Below are positions 11,736-34,705 of a stretch of DNA of 64,000 nt, in pieces. Both the position numbers and the translations under genes were made by a program. The stretch's first letter is position 1; each line of letters starts with the position of its first letter. This DNA comes from Plazaster borealis (Eukaryota; Echinodermata; Asteroidea; Forcipulatida; Labidiasteridae), in the NCBI GenBank assembly GCA_021014325.1, contig CM037476.1, forward strand, positions 22,294,827 to 22,358,826. Direction: 5' to 3'. The notes under the pieces were generated by a model. The model was not told the origin of the DNA. It worked only from the letters and a program-made list of their open reading frames with translations, and did no database searches.

Positions 11736-12578
11736 AATGGTAAAAAGGAACAAATTTGATGGTGGCGGTTAATTAACTGACACCATCAATTTGTTACATT
11801 TTTTTTTACCAATTCCTTTGAATTAATTTAGACCTGTATATATTTCTATTATATGGGTAGTATTCGTCTTTTACAACTTTCAGTAATTTAAAAAAACAAA
11901 ACAAATATAATAAACAGACTAAAAAATCAATATCAAACTGAATGAAATGTTTTGTTTCTCCCTCAATTTAATTATACTCTTTTTGTATAGTTACATAAAA
12001 TATCCTTTTTGAATGACATTTTCATTGTAATTTTTACTCGAACCTACGTGAACAGTTCGCAAATAAATCTTTTTTATTTAGCTTTTCATTGATTGCTTGT
12101 TTAACTTATATTGTACTAATTTATTCACATTTCTTATGGCTTGCCACTGCATTGAGACCATGAGATGTGATTTATTCACGGGTTCTCATTCTGATTAATC
12201 CATTTTAGACTTCCTGATCGACCTTTCAAGGTATTAATGCATGAACTTAATTAGGCAGTCCCTAATTCAAATCAATACAAACATTGCCACATCCAGGGAT
12301 TAACGTCTGGATACCCCCTCCCGTGGAATGGAACGTCCCAAATGGAATCAATACATACCATTATAAAGGTCAGGAGTGGTAATTATTGTTATCTTGAAAC
12401 CTGTCCAATTTCGCACCAACATCATCATCATCATCATAATATTTTTAATGGAATTATGTTTTGACAGCGGAATGATTTCTTGTCTCATTTCTGACACACC
12501 TCTGGTGGCAATACACCCCGACCCTTCTCGGTGGAGTTGTTAAATCAGATTAAAAAAATAGACGCCGGCAAAATATTC
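11736..12578. other. Gene-free AT-rich stretch
   Basis: Only short AT-rich sequence, a short inverted repeat near 11750-11815 (AAAGGAACAAATTTGATGG with its complement) and a CAT/ATC microsatellite at 12421-12437 are seen. Confidence 0.55.
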
Positions 12579-12976
12579 TTTAAGGGGATTGTATATGTTT
12601 GGTAATTGGAACCCACTGTTTGTTTCAATCCTATATAGTTGTAGAATACATTAAAACTAACCTGTGCAAATTTCATTTCAAAAGGTGGTAGCGTTTTTCA
12701 GATATTGCCGAAAATCTGGAGCGGTTATGTCCATCGTAGGAAGAATAATCTGCAATTGGAAAACACAATTTGAGAAAATGTTACTGCAGTAACGCTTCTC
12801 AGATTCAATTTTTGGGGGATAAAAAGTGATATCTTTTTCCATAGCAGCAGTACTTCTAAGTGAACAGTTTCTCAAAATGCTTTACACTATCCAAAGCTGC
12901 TGTACTTCTTATACCAAGTAACTTTTGTTCGCCATTAATTTCAGAGTCATTACCAAACGTATACAGACCCTTTAAA
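12579..12976 (-). mobile_element. MITE-like element, family M1 (copy 2)
   Basis: It starts TTAAGGGGATTGTATATG and ends CAAACGTATACAGACCCTTT, the reverse orientation of the 4934 copy. A central perfect palindrome GTTACTGCAGTAAC lies at 12780-12793. Confidence 0.85.
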
Positions 12977-13084
12977 GGAATTGAGAGAAGTGAGTTTCGG
13001 GAAATCCAGTGTATTCATTCTGAGCGTGTTGCCACTCTAAAAAAAAATAAAAAAAAAAAAATAAAAAGAAAAGAAGAGGCTCCT

Positions 13085-13262
13085 AGACCCATGGGGCCTG
13101 ACCCATTCAGGGTAATTTTGACCGGGAGTCTGTGTCACCCGTAAATACGTCAAACTGACGTAGAATCTGAGCTAAAATCAATTTTTTCCCCAAACCATGT
13201 TCCCAATGGGCAGGGCCCCAGTGACCCGGTTCTGGGTCAAATCTGACCCGGGGGCTCTTTAT
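13085..13262. repeat. TGACCC-rich dispersed repeat, fragment
   Basis: Repeated GGGTCA/TGACCC words, including CCCGGTTCTGGGTCAAATC, match segments at 15855-16088 and 34290-34705. An A-rich tract sits just upstream (13040-13075). Confidence 0.6.
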
Positions 13263-14525
13263 GTGTCTTCGAAAATTAGTTTTATACCCTGTATTATTTA
13301 CACATTTAATAAATACGTATGAACAAAACACCCACACCTTTTCATAATAGAAAACTGAGTAAAGTCGACACATATTTTAAAATCACATTTTATTGTATTC
13401 AAATGGTAAATAAAATCATTTCCAATGCAAATTAAAAACGCAATAAGTGACTACTTTTAAAAAGTCGCATCCCCTTAAGTTGATCCCTCTGCTGCCGCTT
13501 CATCAACATTATTTAAAATGTACCCCAACAAACAGCCAGTTTCTCTCGTGGTTTATTACTTTATAATATTATAAAAAGTATAGTTTATTTGAACTGCCAG
13601 TTAAAATTTTCTGAACAGTTTTTCTAAGCGTGGTTATAGGATTAAATACACCAGTTCAGGGTGTGAAGTCACACACCCGGGTATGAGCATTGAGAAATTA
13701 AGGCTATGAGGTCTTAGAAAACTTGCTAGCCCGTCGCAATCTCCCCCTACCGTCAGTCCGTGTTTCCTCAGGCAGTGCATCACCCCGAGAAGAGCTATTC
13801 GATGACATCACCCCCGGGGGGCGAGAAAAGACAGACTTCTGATGGAATGATGCGATCTGAATGTGAGCCACCGTAACGACACATCGCATTGTACGATAAA
13901 TACATCCAGCGAATTGCTGCTGGTGTCATACGGTGGCGTCATAGTTAGAAGGGGATTGCCATTTTGCCTCCAGAGGAACGAGCGATCTAAACTAAATTAC
14001 CAAGACGGAAGATGAGCCTGTTTTTGTGTGTATTCACAGGGGCAGGGGCGATCTTAAAAGTAAATTGTCACAAGTGGGGTTGCCATTCTGCCTCCAGAGG
14101 AGCGAGCGATCTAAACTTAATTACCAAGACAGAATATGAGGCTATTTCTTTTTGTATACACAGGGGGAGGGGCGATCTTAAACGGATTGGCAACATTCAA
14201 AACAAAATTATGGCATTTTAAAATCTCATTACAACTCGGGACATGCTGGATACATTATACCACGTCTGGTACCGATACAAACACAATTGCCTTTCCTCGA
14301 TATTGCGCCGCCCTGAATGCGTCTGACTCATTAACTCAAGAACACCCGACGGCATTCATTCTCACATACCATAAAATAGTTGGAATAATGACAATATTGT
14401 CCATAATTATAACGAATTAGAAAAAGGTGCACGCAGTCATCTTCTGAAGAAAAAACCTGGTCATAATTTCAACTTCTTTTTCGATAATAAATAGATGAAA
14501 GACCGGTGTCGTCATCAGTTTGTAT
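13263..14525. other. Gene-free stretch with a local direct duplication
   Basis: Two direct copies of about 100 bp, each with GCCTCCAGAGGA(A/G)CGAGCGATC, occur at about 13965-14060 and 14090-14180. No recognisable coding exon is seen. Confidence 0.5.
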
Positions 14526-14925
14526 TTAAATGGTCTGTATACGTTTGGTTATGACTCTGAAAATTAATGGCAATAAAAACTTACTTGGTAAGAAGTACAG
14601 CAGCTTTGGATATACTATAATGCATTTTGAGAAACTTTTTACTTCGAAGTACTGCGGTTATGGTAAAAAGATATCACTTTTAATCCCCCGAAATCCGAAT
14701 CTAAGAAGCGTTACTGACAGTAACGTTTCTGAGATTGTGTATTCCAATTGCAAATTATTCTTCCTGCGTGGATATAACTGCTCTCGATTTTCGGCAATAT
14801 CTTAAAAACGCTACCACTTTTGAATTGAAATTTTCACAGGTTAGTTTTATGGTATATATCAACAGCTATATAGGATTGAAACAAACAGTGGGTTCCAATT
14901 ACTGAACGTATACAATCCCTTTAAA
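14526..14925 (+). mobile_element. MITE-like element, family M1 (copy 3)
   Basis: It opens TTTAAATGGTCTGTATACG and closes ACGTATACAATCCCTTTAAA. The interior matches the other M1 copies, including the central hairpin near 14702-14733. Confidence 0.85.
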
Positions 14926-15854
14926 AGAACTTTACGAAACGCAGTGGCGTAACTAAATGGGGGGGGGGGCAGGGGGGCAGGGGGCGGGGGGGGGGCACGT
15001 GCCCCCCATTGATGTCCGTGCCCCCCGGGTGCCCCCCATTTGAAATCTGGACTTTTGTGGTTGGAAATTTCCAGAGTAAAATGTTACATTTCATACATTT
15101 TACATACATACATTTTATATATGCGCTTTGATGAGTTTACACTCACGCTAGATTATCTTATACAAAAATAGTAAGTAACATAACAAAGGGGCTTGTTCAG
15201 GCCCGTAACCAGGATTTCTTTTCTTATTTTATTTTTTATTTTTTATTTTTTTTGGGGGGGGGGGGTCGAATATGAAAGAAAATGTACATCGGCGCGTTAG
15301 CACCGCCCGTCATAGCGACGCAGGGGGAGTTGGCGGAGGATGTGCCCCCTTCAGAAGTTCGATATTTTGTAAAAAAGAATGCCCAATTCAAGCCATTTAG
15401 GGCACCATTTTTGCGCTATGATATTGGTTATTATATCTGAAAACAACTCAATTACAGCTTTGTTTCAATATTATTTCTGCATATTTAATGCTCAGACGGC
15501 GTATGCCACCCATTGCGTCCTCTATTTACATCTTTGTATATTATTTTAGGTTATAAATGTCATAATTTAACGATAATAAGTCACAGTATACGATGCAGAC
15601 TTTTTTAATTATTAAAACAAATTTGCAGACTTTTTAAATATTTTTAAAAATATTGTTTATATTTATTTGTTATTGTTTACGAGGGTCGTCCGACACCCAC
15701 CCCCCCCCCCGATTACGGGCATGGGCTTGTTTTATAGAAAAGGCAAACGGAAACTTAGCCAGAAGTGCCCCCCCCCTATAAAAAATGGTGCACCCCCTTG
15801 TGCCCCCCTGAAATTTGACCCTAGTTACGCCGCTGACGAAACGACAGTATCCTT
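14926..15854. other. Gene-free stretch rich in G and C homopolymers
   Basis: G/C-rich tracts at 14960-15040, a G-tract at 15254-15265 and C-tracts near 15700 and 15770 flank otherwise AT-rich DNA. Stretches resembling GTGGCGTAACTAA and its complement TTACGCCGCTGAC at the two ends suggest the termini of a ~880-bp element (about 14943-15836). This is only a suggestion. Confidence 0.4.
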
Positions 15855-16088
15855 TACAAACTTCTGGGTCAGAATTGAACCGAATTCCGTGTCTCAGGGG
15901 TCCTGAACAACTTCCGGGTCAGGGTGACCCGGAAACTGGTAAAAAATGTGATTTTTACGCAGATTCTGAGTCAGTTTGACGACCCATATAGTAGGTCATT
16001 TTGACACAGATTCTGGCCTCTGGGTCATACTGACCCAGAAATGGAACTCAGATTCTGGTCAATTCTGACCAGGAAGTCTTCAGAGTGT
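15855..16088. repeat. TGACCC-rich dispersed repeat
   Basis: Blocks such as GGGTCAGGGTGACCCGGAAAC and GACCCAGAAATGG match the element at 34290-34705 in order. It ends next to the LINE remnant. Confidence 0.7.
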
Positions 16089-16395
16089 ACATGGATAGTA
16101 CGGTACGGTCTAGAAAGAAAACTGGAGTTACAGACATCATAAGGAAAAACAATCAGCTTAAATGGAGGTGGGCTGGACACACTGCCCGAGGAGCAGACGA
16201 CAGACGGACATCAAGATTAGTGGAGTGGCAACTAAGGACGGGGATAAGGAGAAGAGGCGGACAAAGAAGAAGATGGAGGGATGACAGCAGATCTTATGCA
16301 GGAACAGTATGGAGAAGATCAGCAAGAAAATAGAGATGAATGGCATATTTTCATGAGGAGGACTACATCCTACACTGGATGAACGCAGCAAATTC
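16089..16395 (+). pseudogene. 3' remnant of a non-LTR retrotransposon (LINE) ORF
   Basis: The frame encodes LKWRWAGHTARGADDRRT, then WQLRTGIRRRGGQRRRWRDD. This matches the conserved tail after the reverse transcriptase domain of many LINE ORF2 proteins (pattern K-W-A-G-H-x-A-R ... R-R-x-G-x-x-x-x-R-W-x-D-D). A stop at 16331-16333 is followed, in another frame, by EDYILHWMN, which resembles the end of the same domain, so there is at least one frameshift. No endonuclease or polymerase motifs remain. This is a dead 5'-truncated copy. Confidence 0.75.
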
Positions 16396-16665
16396 AAATT
16401 CATTGTAGCCTAAAAACATTGCACAATGGTCAAATTTGGTCCGAATTGTTGAAGCAAAATTTTGCATTCGGAAGGACTCTATTATTCAAAAAAGAAAATG
16501 TATGCACTGATCTTCCTCAGGGATTAAATGATTGTACATTATTACAAAATTGTCCCTATTTCTTGAACAATCATTACATGTAATGACACTCATAGACAAC
16601 TGAACCTTGGCATGTGTTGAAATACTCTTAATTTGTTTGCACAATCCAATATTGCCATCGCACCT

Positions 16666-16847
16666 GGGCCCAATTTCATAGAACTGCTTATGCACAAAAA
16701 CTAGCTATAAGCACAACCAAATTATGCTACGAGAATATAGGTTACGGTACCATCCAAACTACCATGCCACATGTACAATTTGTGACTGGTATTCTGTTCA
16801 TTTCTGCTAAGCAGAATTTTTTTAAGCAGCTCTATGAAATTGGGCCC
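16666..16847. mobile_element. MITE, family M8, with GGGCCCAATTTCATAGA termini
   Basis: The termini are almost perfect inverted repeats of about 24 bp: GGGCCCAATTTCATAGAACT and AGCTCTATGAAATTGGGCCC. Related copies or fragments lie at 16905-16955, 19430-19566, 37946-38370, 46575-46650 and around 51973-52552. Confidence 0.85.
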
Positions 16848-16959
16848 ATGGAGCTGTTTACCACCAAATTCTGTACTAACGGCGCCTTTTAGCGCGTGAT
16901 TCTATGGACGTCATAAGCATATTTTTGCGGTAAGCAGAGCCGTGAAATTGGGCTTGATC

Positions 16960-19613
16960 CTTGTTACGACATCAGTAACTAATGAATATGGAAAACTACA
17001 TTAGCATAACTTTCTGAAAATGCCAATTTGATGGGAATACACCTTTTGTATTACATTTGAAATATAAACGTTTCGCATTGAGATTAGGTTATTGTGGATT
17101 ATGTTTTTGAAAAGGGTTATTAAATAAAGCCCTCTATTGGACGGACACAAAAAGTTCACCTTTTACTCAAAATTAACTTCGATTGTTTTAGCCAGGATCT
17201 TGAGATGAGTCGACAGGTCTTCAAAATTGGAAAAAGAAAGCCGAATTGCTCTTTGTGCCTTTTCTTGTTCATCCCTTCCTTCTTCTGAATGCATTCCGCT
17301 TCGCTCCTGTCACTTCTTTGTGCTTGATTGCTTCTGTTACATTAGTAGTACTGTCGATTAGCCTTTGAGAAAGACTCGGGTCGAAACGTGAGGCCATTTA
17401 CAATCTTTTGCCTACCCCCCCCCCCGACAAAAGGGGGAACAACAGAAAAAGCAACACACCCAATCCCCACCCCCCACAAAAAACACAAAAAACAAAACAA
17501 AAACAACAACAAACAAACAACAACAACAACAACAACAACAACACATCAACAACAGCAACAACAACCACCCCAAATAAAATCAAAATAAATAATATATATA
17601 TAAATAAATAAAAGGTTGTCTGACACAGACAATTACCCTACGGCAAACAACATGTCAACTACTACTTGTGCTCCTGCAACGTACAAAACATTTAAAAGAG
17701 CAATGAACTTTCCTGTTAAAGCAATTACAGTTGGTTTTTTTAACAGATGGTTTTTAGTCTAAGGCTCAATTTCATCAAAAATGTCAGGTGTTGGTTGGTT
17801 TTACCCCAATATTTAAATTAAATTTTTGCAATAACAATGTTCATATGTAAGAAAGGTAAAAGCTTATTTTTTTATTTTTTTTTTTTTTTTGACACATCTC
17901 CTTTTACATCATTCATTCAAAACCTTTTCAAACAAAAAAACAAAACAAACAACACTAAGATCAATGATTCAATGATTAATATATATATATATACAAAAAA
18001 AAAAAAAAAAACAAAAAACTTAGAGACTTAGAAAAAAAAAACTTTTCTTTTCCCATGTGGCACAAAAGCCTGGTTTTTACAAAACAAAGAGCGCTACAAA
18101 TTTCCTCAGTCGATTTCTTCTCTATGTCTTGGACAACGTCTTTCTTAAAACAATACGTCGAGACCGTTTTTAAAAATTGTGAAAATGAAATTGAAATTTC
18201 CTCTGAAGAAAAAAATTGTTATAAAACTTCCGGGTAATATCCACCATTTGAGAAGGTTCATTGTCTTGCCCAGTAACTTTTTTTTCCGTATTTTAATGAG
18301 ATATTTTTTCTGTTGTTGGCTTTAGCTTTGAAAGAAGTATTTGCTCGGTTTTCCATATCACTTATTTTTTTATGAACTTTTGACTCTTTTTTTTTCCATT
18401 TAGTAGTCTCGTATTCTTTAATTTTACTCTCTCTATTTCTTCAAGTCAACAGAAACATCTTCCCAGAGGTGTTAAATAATTGGTTGTTACCTTTTTTTTT
18501 TCTTTCTTCTTCTTCTTCTTCTTTTCTTTTTTTTTTCTCCATCATAATCTTTAATGATTTCCTTTTTAACTTTCCTTCCTCTATCCCCTAAAAAAAAAAG
18601 GACAATCATATTTTTTTTTGGGGGTTTTCCAAATCAAAAACATATCAGTCTTTGTTTACATTGGCTGCCTTTAAGAATTTCATTATTACAAAAATCCTTT
18701 CTTCCCGGTGGGCACTGTTGATGATTATCTAACCTGACTATAACTGTTATGGTCTCTGATAACCGGATGAATCAATGCTAATCTCTTTCAGCTGATTGCT
18801 TAGAGAGTTCGAAATGAGGACATAGTCAATTCTGCTGCTTATTGCACGAACAAAAAATCCAACAATGATATGTGGTGGTTCATTAAAAACTAATATAAAA
18901 ATGAATTCTTGTCGGGATCTCGACATCATCTCACGTCCATCAGCCATGTACAAACAATTTTGCATGTTGTATTTTGGGCATTGTCCGTGGTTTATGGAAA
19001 GGATTTTGTACGTCTTTCGTTTTGAAACAACATCATCTGTCAAAATCCGTCCAGAGGAAAACAAAAACAAAATCTAAAATAAACATCTTTCAGCAAAAAT
19101 CGGGCAATGCAACTTTAAGCCGTTAAGCAAGGTGTTTAGCAAATATTTCTGCTTAAGTTAGCAGAAAGAGAGCCTGTCACAACCAATAAATAGCACCCCA
19201 CTAAATAGTAATTCTATATCAACCCATGATAAATGGTTAGCATTCAAATAAATTAGGGGCCTACTCAAAATACAATAAGAGTTTTCACAGCCTTTAGAAA
19301 CAAAGACACGAAATTTGGAGTCACATATTAATCATGTAAGTTGTGTGTGAATCTGTGAACATTTGGGTTTTTCGATCTTACCTATAGTGTACGTTAAGCA
19401 GAAAATATTGCTTAAAAAGTTCCTGTTGAGAAAAAATGAGCAGATTACCAGGCACAAATAGTACATGTGAAATGGTATTTTGGCCGGTTACCTTATTTTG
19501 CTAAGCATAATCTGATTGTGCTTAGTTACTTTTTGTGTTTAAGCAGCTCTATGAAATTTGGCCCTGCTCATTTTTGCTTAGCAGAATATTGTTAAGCAAT
19601 CGTTTCTTCTTAA
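16960..19613. other. Gene-free stretch with simple-sequence tracts
   Basis: Low-complexity DNA includes C-rich and CAA-rich sequence at 17414-17590, T and A tracts at 17868-18015, and TTC/T-rich sequence at 18490-18540. An M8 fragment lies at 19430-19566, and a fragment of the M5 MITE interior at about 19318-19385. Open frames at 18747-19070 show no domain. Confidence 0.55.
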
Positions 19614-19957
19614 TTTAAAGGCATTATACATCATTGGTAAGGATTAAAAACAGCATTGTTCAATTTTAGTCTGAAAGCTTCCTGATTATGAAGTTCATAC
19701 ATGAACCATTTTTGTGCGTGTGAAATATTTCTCTGAAATAAAGTCATAATCGAGACTGAAAATCTATTTAAAAACCCCGCTACAGCTGATGTGTTTACAT
19801 GCTGATAATTGTGCATGTTTTTTCTCTATTTTCTCCTGACTCATACAACGATTAAGCCCAAATTTTTAGGTTGGTCATTTCATGTATGGTTGATCACACA
19901 AACCATGAATACTGCCTGCGAGCTCTACCAATCCTGCATAATACCTTGGACGTTGTG
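19614..19957. mobile_element. MITE-like element, family M4 (copy 1)
   Basis: It starts AAAGGCATTATACATCATTGG and ends near TACCAATCCTGCATAATACC, with inverted ends of about 20 bp. The interior (AGTCTGAAAGCTTCCTGATTA) recurs at 22960, 38903 and 57978. Confidence 0.75.
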
Positions 19958-20648
19958 TAAATTTAAAGGTACCGATGATAAACAAATCTCACTAAAATGT
20001 CACCCCAAAACAACCATGCATGAAATTTAGTAGCGTTACGGTCTTGTTGATGTCTCTAAACCAATCATGGCTATATACAATGTATATACAAGAATTCTCG
20101 TTAGATCGACCAGGTCGTTCAATTTTGACATCCCATATGACTATTACGTTTATACCCCACACTCACACATTAATTCCATCTTCACAAATTAATGTTTGTA
20201 ATACTTGGCCAAAGTACTTCAATCAGCCACTCGTCTGTGTGATTTTTTTTTGCAGAGATTGAAATGGAATTAAATTACATATGAGATGGTGGGCACAATT
20301 TTTATATTTAATTTTATCGTAGGCCTGCGTAGATAGTTGCAGTATCGCAAACGTCCTGGCGGTGGCTGTTTAAAACAGCTTAAGTTTCTTAAAATTGGTT
20401 AGGGAAATGTCATCTTCTTATTAAACTGAAAACTGCTGTGTTCCTCAAGTCGAGTATGAAATCAACCGTGCTGGGGAGATGACATGACCCGATAGCGTCG
20501 TAGGAATCCAAGTTGTTGTTTAACCAGCAGGGCCTCCGGTGATAATTAGGCGAGTGAGAGGGAGGCTCGCGCGGCTGTGGACGGGCAGGCCGTGCGTTTG
20601 GGGCACACAGGGGTTGCTGGTGGTTCGTACAGGAGCCATTATATCGAG

Positions 20649-20821
20649 CTGACGTCGAGTGGTCTATGTCGTGTCTGAACCGGCCATCGCAGTTGGATCA
20701 AGACGCTATCTGACTATCTCTTCACTGGACAACATATAAGAATCACTGCCTGGATTATTACCACCGAATTTCCATTCATTCCACGTTTTCTTTTCAAGAG
20801 AATCGCACTCAGATCTTCAAA
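20649..20821 (+). promoter_or_regulatory. Promoter and 5' UTR of alpha-tubulin gene A
   Basis: A TATA-like CATATAAG lies at 20733-20740, which predicts transcription start near 20765 and a 5' UTR of about 57 nt ending in CTTCAAA before the ATG. A CRE-like TGACGTCG occurs at about 20650. GC content rises over 20460-20700 relative to the flanks. The assignment rests on position and motif only. Confidence 0.6.
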
Positions 20822-30886
<10,065 letters not shown>

Positions 30887-33800
30887 AATCTCTGAATCTT
30901 CCTTTCTTTCAGTATTTTATCTTCTTTTGCATAATCTGCAGGAAATAGTAGAAAACAAACTTGTTGTGCACATCACTTCTTGCGCATTTCAGGGAGCCCA
31001 AACATATTTTTAAAAATAATCTTGCATTCACGTGTGTGTTGCGCTTTGCGGATTCGAAACTAAAATTAATTGCCCTTTGAAAATATTTAGGCACCATCGG
31101 ATGGTTATCAGATATATAACAATTATAACTATAAAGCTAATATAAAAGCTGACGTAACATTTTCTTATCTGTTCTCATGGTGGCGCTGTGCTTTTAACCA
31201 AAAAAGGGCCTTCTTGAGATTAGACTGGTTCCAAGTTTCAGATTTCCGGGAGACACTTTTTGATGGCATAAAAACTGCCCGAATACACACAGTAAAGCTT
31301 GAAGGTGATTTGTACCAACATGTAGGAGAAGTACGTGTTGACCATAATAGACACCTTTTCATGACGTTTGTGCATTGATACCAAACGGTACATTCCTGCA
31401 AAGATTTAGCCACAAGATCAAAGAGAAAATAAAATAAAACCACAACAACCCCCAAACATACAACCAGCAGAACGCCGTGCTTGATGTCCGCCAGTGTACG
31501 CCCTCTATGTTAGAAATGGATAGCATGAATACCAACACCATGTGACATGGGTGTATGGTAAACTGTAACCAGATCGACCAATGGGATAGCTGCAATTTGC
31601 CATACAGCCAAAAATAGCTACGTGCATAAATTTCGCCAATGGGGACTCGGGTAAATACTGATGTAGTCAGCATTCTCCGGGTTCAATAAATCAAGTAAAA
31701 AACCGCGCTCAGTTGCTCCAAATATCTTTAATGTTTGCTTACATTAGTTAAACTGGCTTCTCATATAAAATGGCCGACGAAACAAACATGACCGAAAAGC
31801 AAAAGTTCAGTCTGAGGTCATATATTTAAACATAGATTTATAATAAAACAGAAAACACCAAAAATAATGCTGCTCCGTCAAACAGTGTACCAGCCATTGT
31901 CATCAGAACTGTATATTGAGGGACCAGTTTTCTTTGGTCACGAGGTTGAAGAATGCCATTTTCGGTCCATATGTAGCACAACTCAAATTGGGGTCTAGTC
32001 TGGCACCCTACATGCGCACATGCGTTTTTTGGGGACCGAAAATGGCCTCTAATCGCAAGTTGTCGCAACTCTATAAATGTACAGCTCTGAATGTACGGCT
32101 CTGGATTGTCTAAAGCACATAGCGCCCTCAATCGAAATTCGAAAGCCAATTCTTATGATTATTATTCACCATTCAGACTTTTCATCATTTTAGTAAAGGC
32201 CTATAATTTTGGCATGTACATCCGCGAACACTAAAAACCTACTTTATCCAAAATGATAAATATTTGTAGAATAAGTCGAGAATCTTCCCCCGTGTAGAAC
32301 GAAAAGTATATAGTATTTTTTAGAGTAGGGGAGTTAATCGTCTGTTGTCCGCTAATTAAACGGGCTGTATTATATACAGGAAAGCAGTCACATATTTACA
32401 GGTCTCATGAACAAAATAAACATCGTAGTAAAACAAGTAAAGTTTCTCATGCTATTATTTTTTGTTGTAGTGTGAAATTACTCTACCTAAAGAAAACTTT
32501 TATGTTGGGAGTGCCTGACAGAGATTAAAGCATCTTACGGTAACGAAACATAGGTAAATCCTGGAAAAGACCATTGGAAACAGACTATTGCAGCAAAAGT
32601 TCGAAAGAAGGGGGAAGTGGTGACATAAAAAGACGGTAACATAATAGTACTGGGTCCGGACAATAGAGGGATCCCAAAAGCTCTCTGATATGGCTCTATT
32701 GTGATAAAGCAGAACTGTTATCCAAAAGTAGCAGGTTATTCAAGTTACAGGTGTTCTGTCGCACCTTCCATCCTCTGACTCCCCCCCCCCCCCACAGTCT
32801 GTGAGTGCAGACTGAATCAGCCCACACCATGGATCACTGCTTATAATGTTCATTACTACCCCACCCGTGCAGCCCCAAAGACCTCGACAACTACACCATT
32901 AATGCAAAACACTGCGTGGACAAATGGAAAACGACCATTTTATGCTTTGAAGATACGAAAAGAAGAAGAACACCCCCCCTCTTTGGTTCAAATCCAATCA
33001 ATTCTCCAATTGGGAGCAAATTGGAAAGCACAAACATGAGTTGACCAAGCTTCTTACTAAAATATCAGTCACCTCTTTGAATATTGAGGTCGTAAAAGAT
33101 TCCCTCTCCCCTGACTCCGAATAATTTTCTAAAAGTTTATATTACGTTCGGGGTTTAAAACCCTGCAGTGAAGACCACTGTCAGCACATGCTTACATTAT
33201 TTAAATATAGTTACATTGTCTTAAACCCCTGGTCAGCTCATATAATGCCATGATATCCTAAGCTGGACCATGCCACACGTCTTAGAGGGGGTGTCAATCA
33301 ACAGGGGTCAGTGATTTGGTTAGGAAGGGGGCATGCATGCAGTACCTGGAAGCATCCTTTGTGTACCAAATCGGTATGTCAATATTGTCAATGGCAAATG
33401 AAACCAAATTATAAAATTAAGTAAACAAATAAGCTTAAATTAACCCAGGCAATACCTGGACATGTTAAGAACACACTTCGATAAAAAAATCGTCTAAAAT
33501 GCAAAACAAACCTCCTTAACCTATGGAGAAATCTTGTCAGCATTTGCTGACAACGTATACCAAACAGGTCCCTTGCAGCAGTTTTTTTTAAAGCCTTTGT
33601 CTTTACAATACCGAAGGGAAGTTTGAATTGGGAGAGGGGAACAGTCAGTCCTGCCTTGAAATAGTAATCTTGGAAGAGAGGTACCCATTTTCACAATTGG
33701 TATGGTGTATACGATGGGGATGTGGGGGGGGGGGTGGGGGGGGGGGGAGTCGCACGACGGCGAGTGATGAACAGAGAGTACGACGGGGATTTTTCCAAAC

Positions 33801-34285
33801 CTCGGCTTATAGGCTCCTGGTCTGGCTCCGGACTGCGCTTGATGTTTGAAGCGCAACATGCATCGGAGCCCAAGCCGGAGCCGGAGCCGGAGCCCAGGCC
33901 GGAGCCGGAGCCCAGGCCGGAGCCGGAGCCGGAGCCCAGGCCGGAGCCGGAGCACAAGCCTTACTTTGGAAAAGCCCCATCAGAAGGTCACTCTTCGATT
34001 TTGAGATTGGGAGGGGTGGTGGGTTGAGTCCAATATTCACTTACTAGAATGGGCCACACCCGCAACTTTCTTATACAAGGATGTGTTTGGGACAAGGGTC
34101 ATCCTGTCCCTGGAAATGGCTCTTATAATGTAAGAAGATTTGATTTCCCTGCAAAGTAAAGTTAGGGAGGTATAGGAGGTCGTGAAGGTGGTGCCCCCTA
34201 CCACAGAAGGAAGAAAAACTGTTTAAGTGTGCCCCCCCCCCCCCCGTGACGCTAGAGCACTTGACTCGAGAAACAAATAAATATA
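30887..34285. other. Gene-free interval after gene A
   Basis: No exon is recognised. AATAAA words at 31428-31438 and 31685-31690 are candidate polyadenylation signals for gene A, neither decisive. Homopolymer C at 32780-32794 and G at 33722-33748 are simple sequence. Confidence 0.5.
33863..33960. repeat. GC-rich minisatellite (GAGCCG / GAGCCCAGGCCG)
   Basis: Hexamer units CCGGAG and CCCAGG alternate in a higher pattern. It is open in several frames on both strands (Pro-Glu or Gly-Ser peptides), as expected of a repeat with a period divisible by three. Confidence 0.85.
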
Positions 34286-34289
34286 AAAA

Positions 34290-34705
34290 GGGCCAGAATT
34301 GACCCAGATATCGGGTCAAAGGGGGCCTGACCAATGTCTGAGTCAGGCTGACCCGGAAACTGGTTAAAATGGGATTTTAACTCATATTCTTCGTCAGTTT
34401 GACCCATTTCTGGGTCATTATTTTGACACAGATTCCTGGTCACACAGATTCCTGGTCACACTGACCCAGAAATGGGTCATGCCCCTGCCCGGAACCGGGT
34501 CAATAGACCTTTATCACGGTGCGGCCATCTTGATTTTCTCCCATTCAAACCAATGTAAACAAACTTAGGCTGGAATGGAAAAATAGTCTGGTTCCTTTTT
34601 GTACAATGAATATTAGCATTCATTACTATTATTGGATACAGGGAACATGACCAAGATGGCGGCAGTGTGATAAAGGTCAATTCTGACCCGGGTGTTTTTA
34701 GAGTG
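34290..34705. repeat. TGACCC-rich dispersed repeat with a nested MITE
   Basis: Blocks CAGAATTGACCCAGATATC, GCTGACCCGGAAACTGG and ATTCTGACCCGGGTG parallel the segment at 15855-16088. It is interrupted by the 172-bp element at 34505-34676. Confidence 0.75.
34505..34676. mobile_element. 172-bp MITE nested in the TGACCC repeat
   Basis: Termini AGACCTTTATCACGGTG and CAGTGTGATAAAGG are inverted, followed by a second inverted block CCATCTTG/CAAGATGG. The flanks are TCAAT at 34500-34504 and 34677-34681, a 5-bp target duplication. Removing element plus one TCAAT rejoins the host repeat. Confidence 0.85.

Noticed and set aside
33722..34027. Pro-Glu repeat protein
   Set aside because: The repeat is open in several frames on both strands, as expected of a GC-rich hexamer minisatellite beside a poly-G tract.
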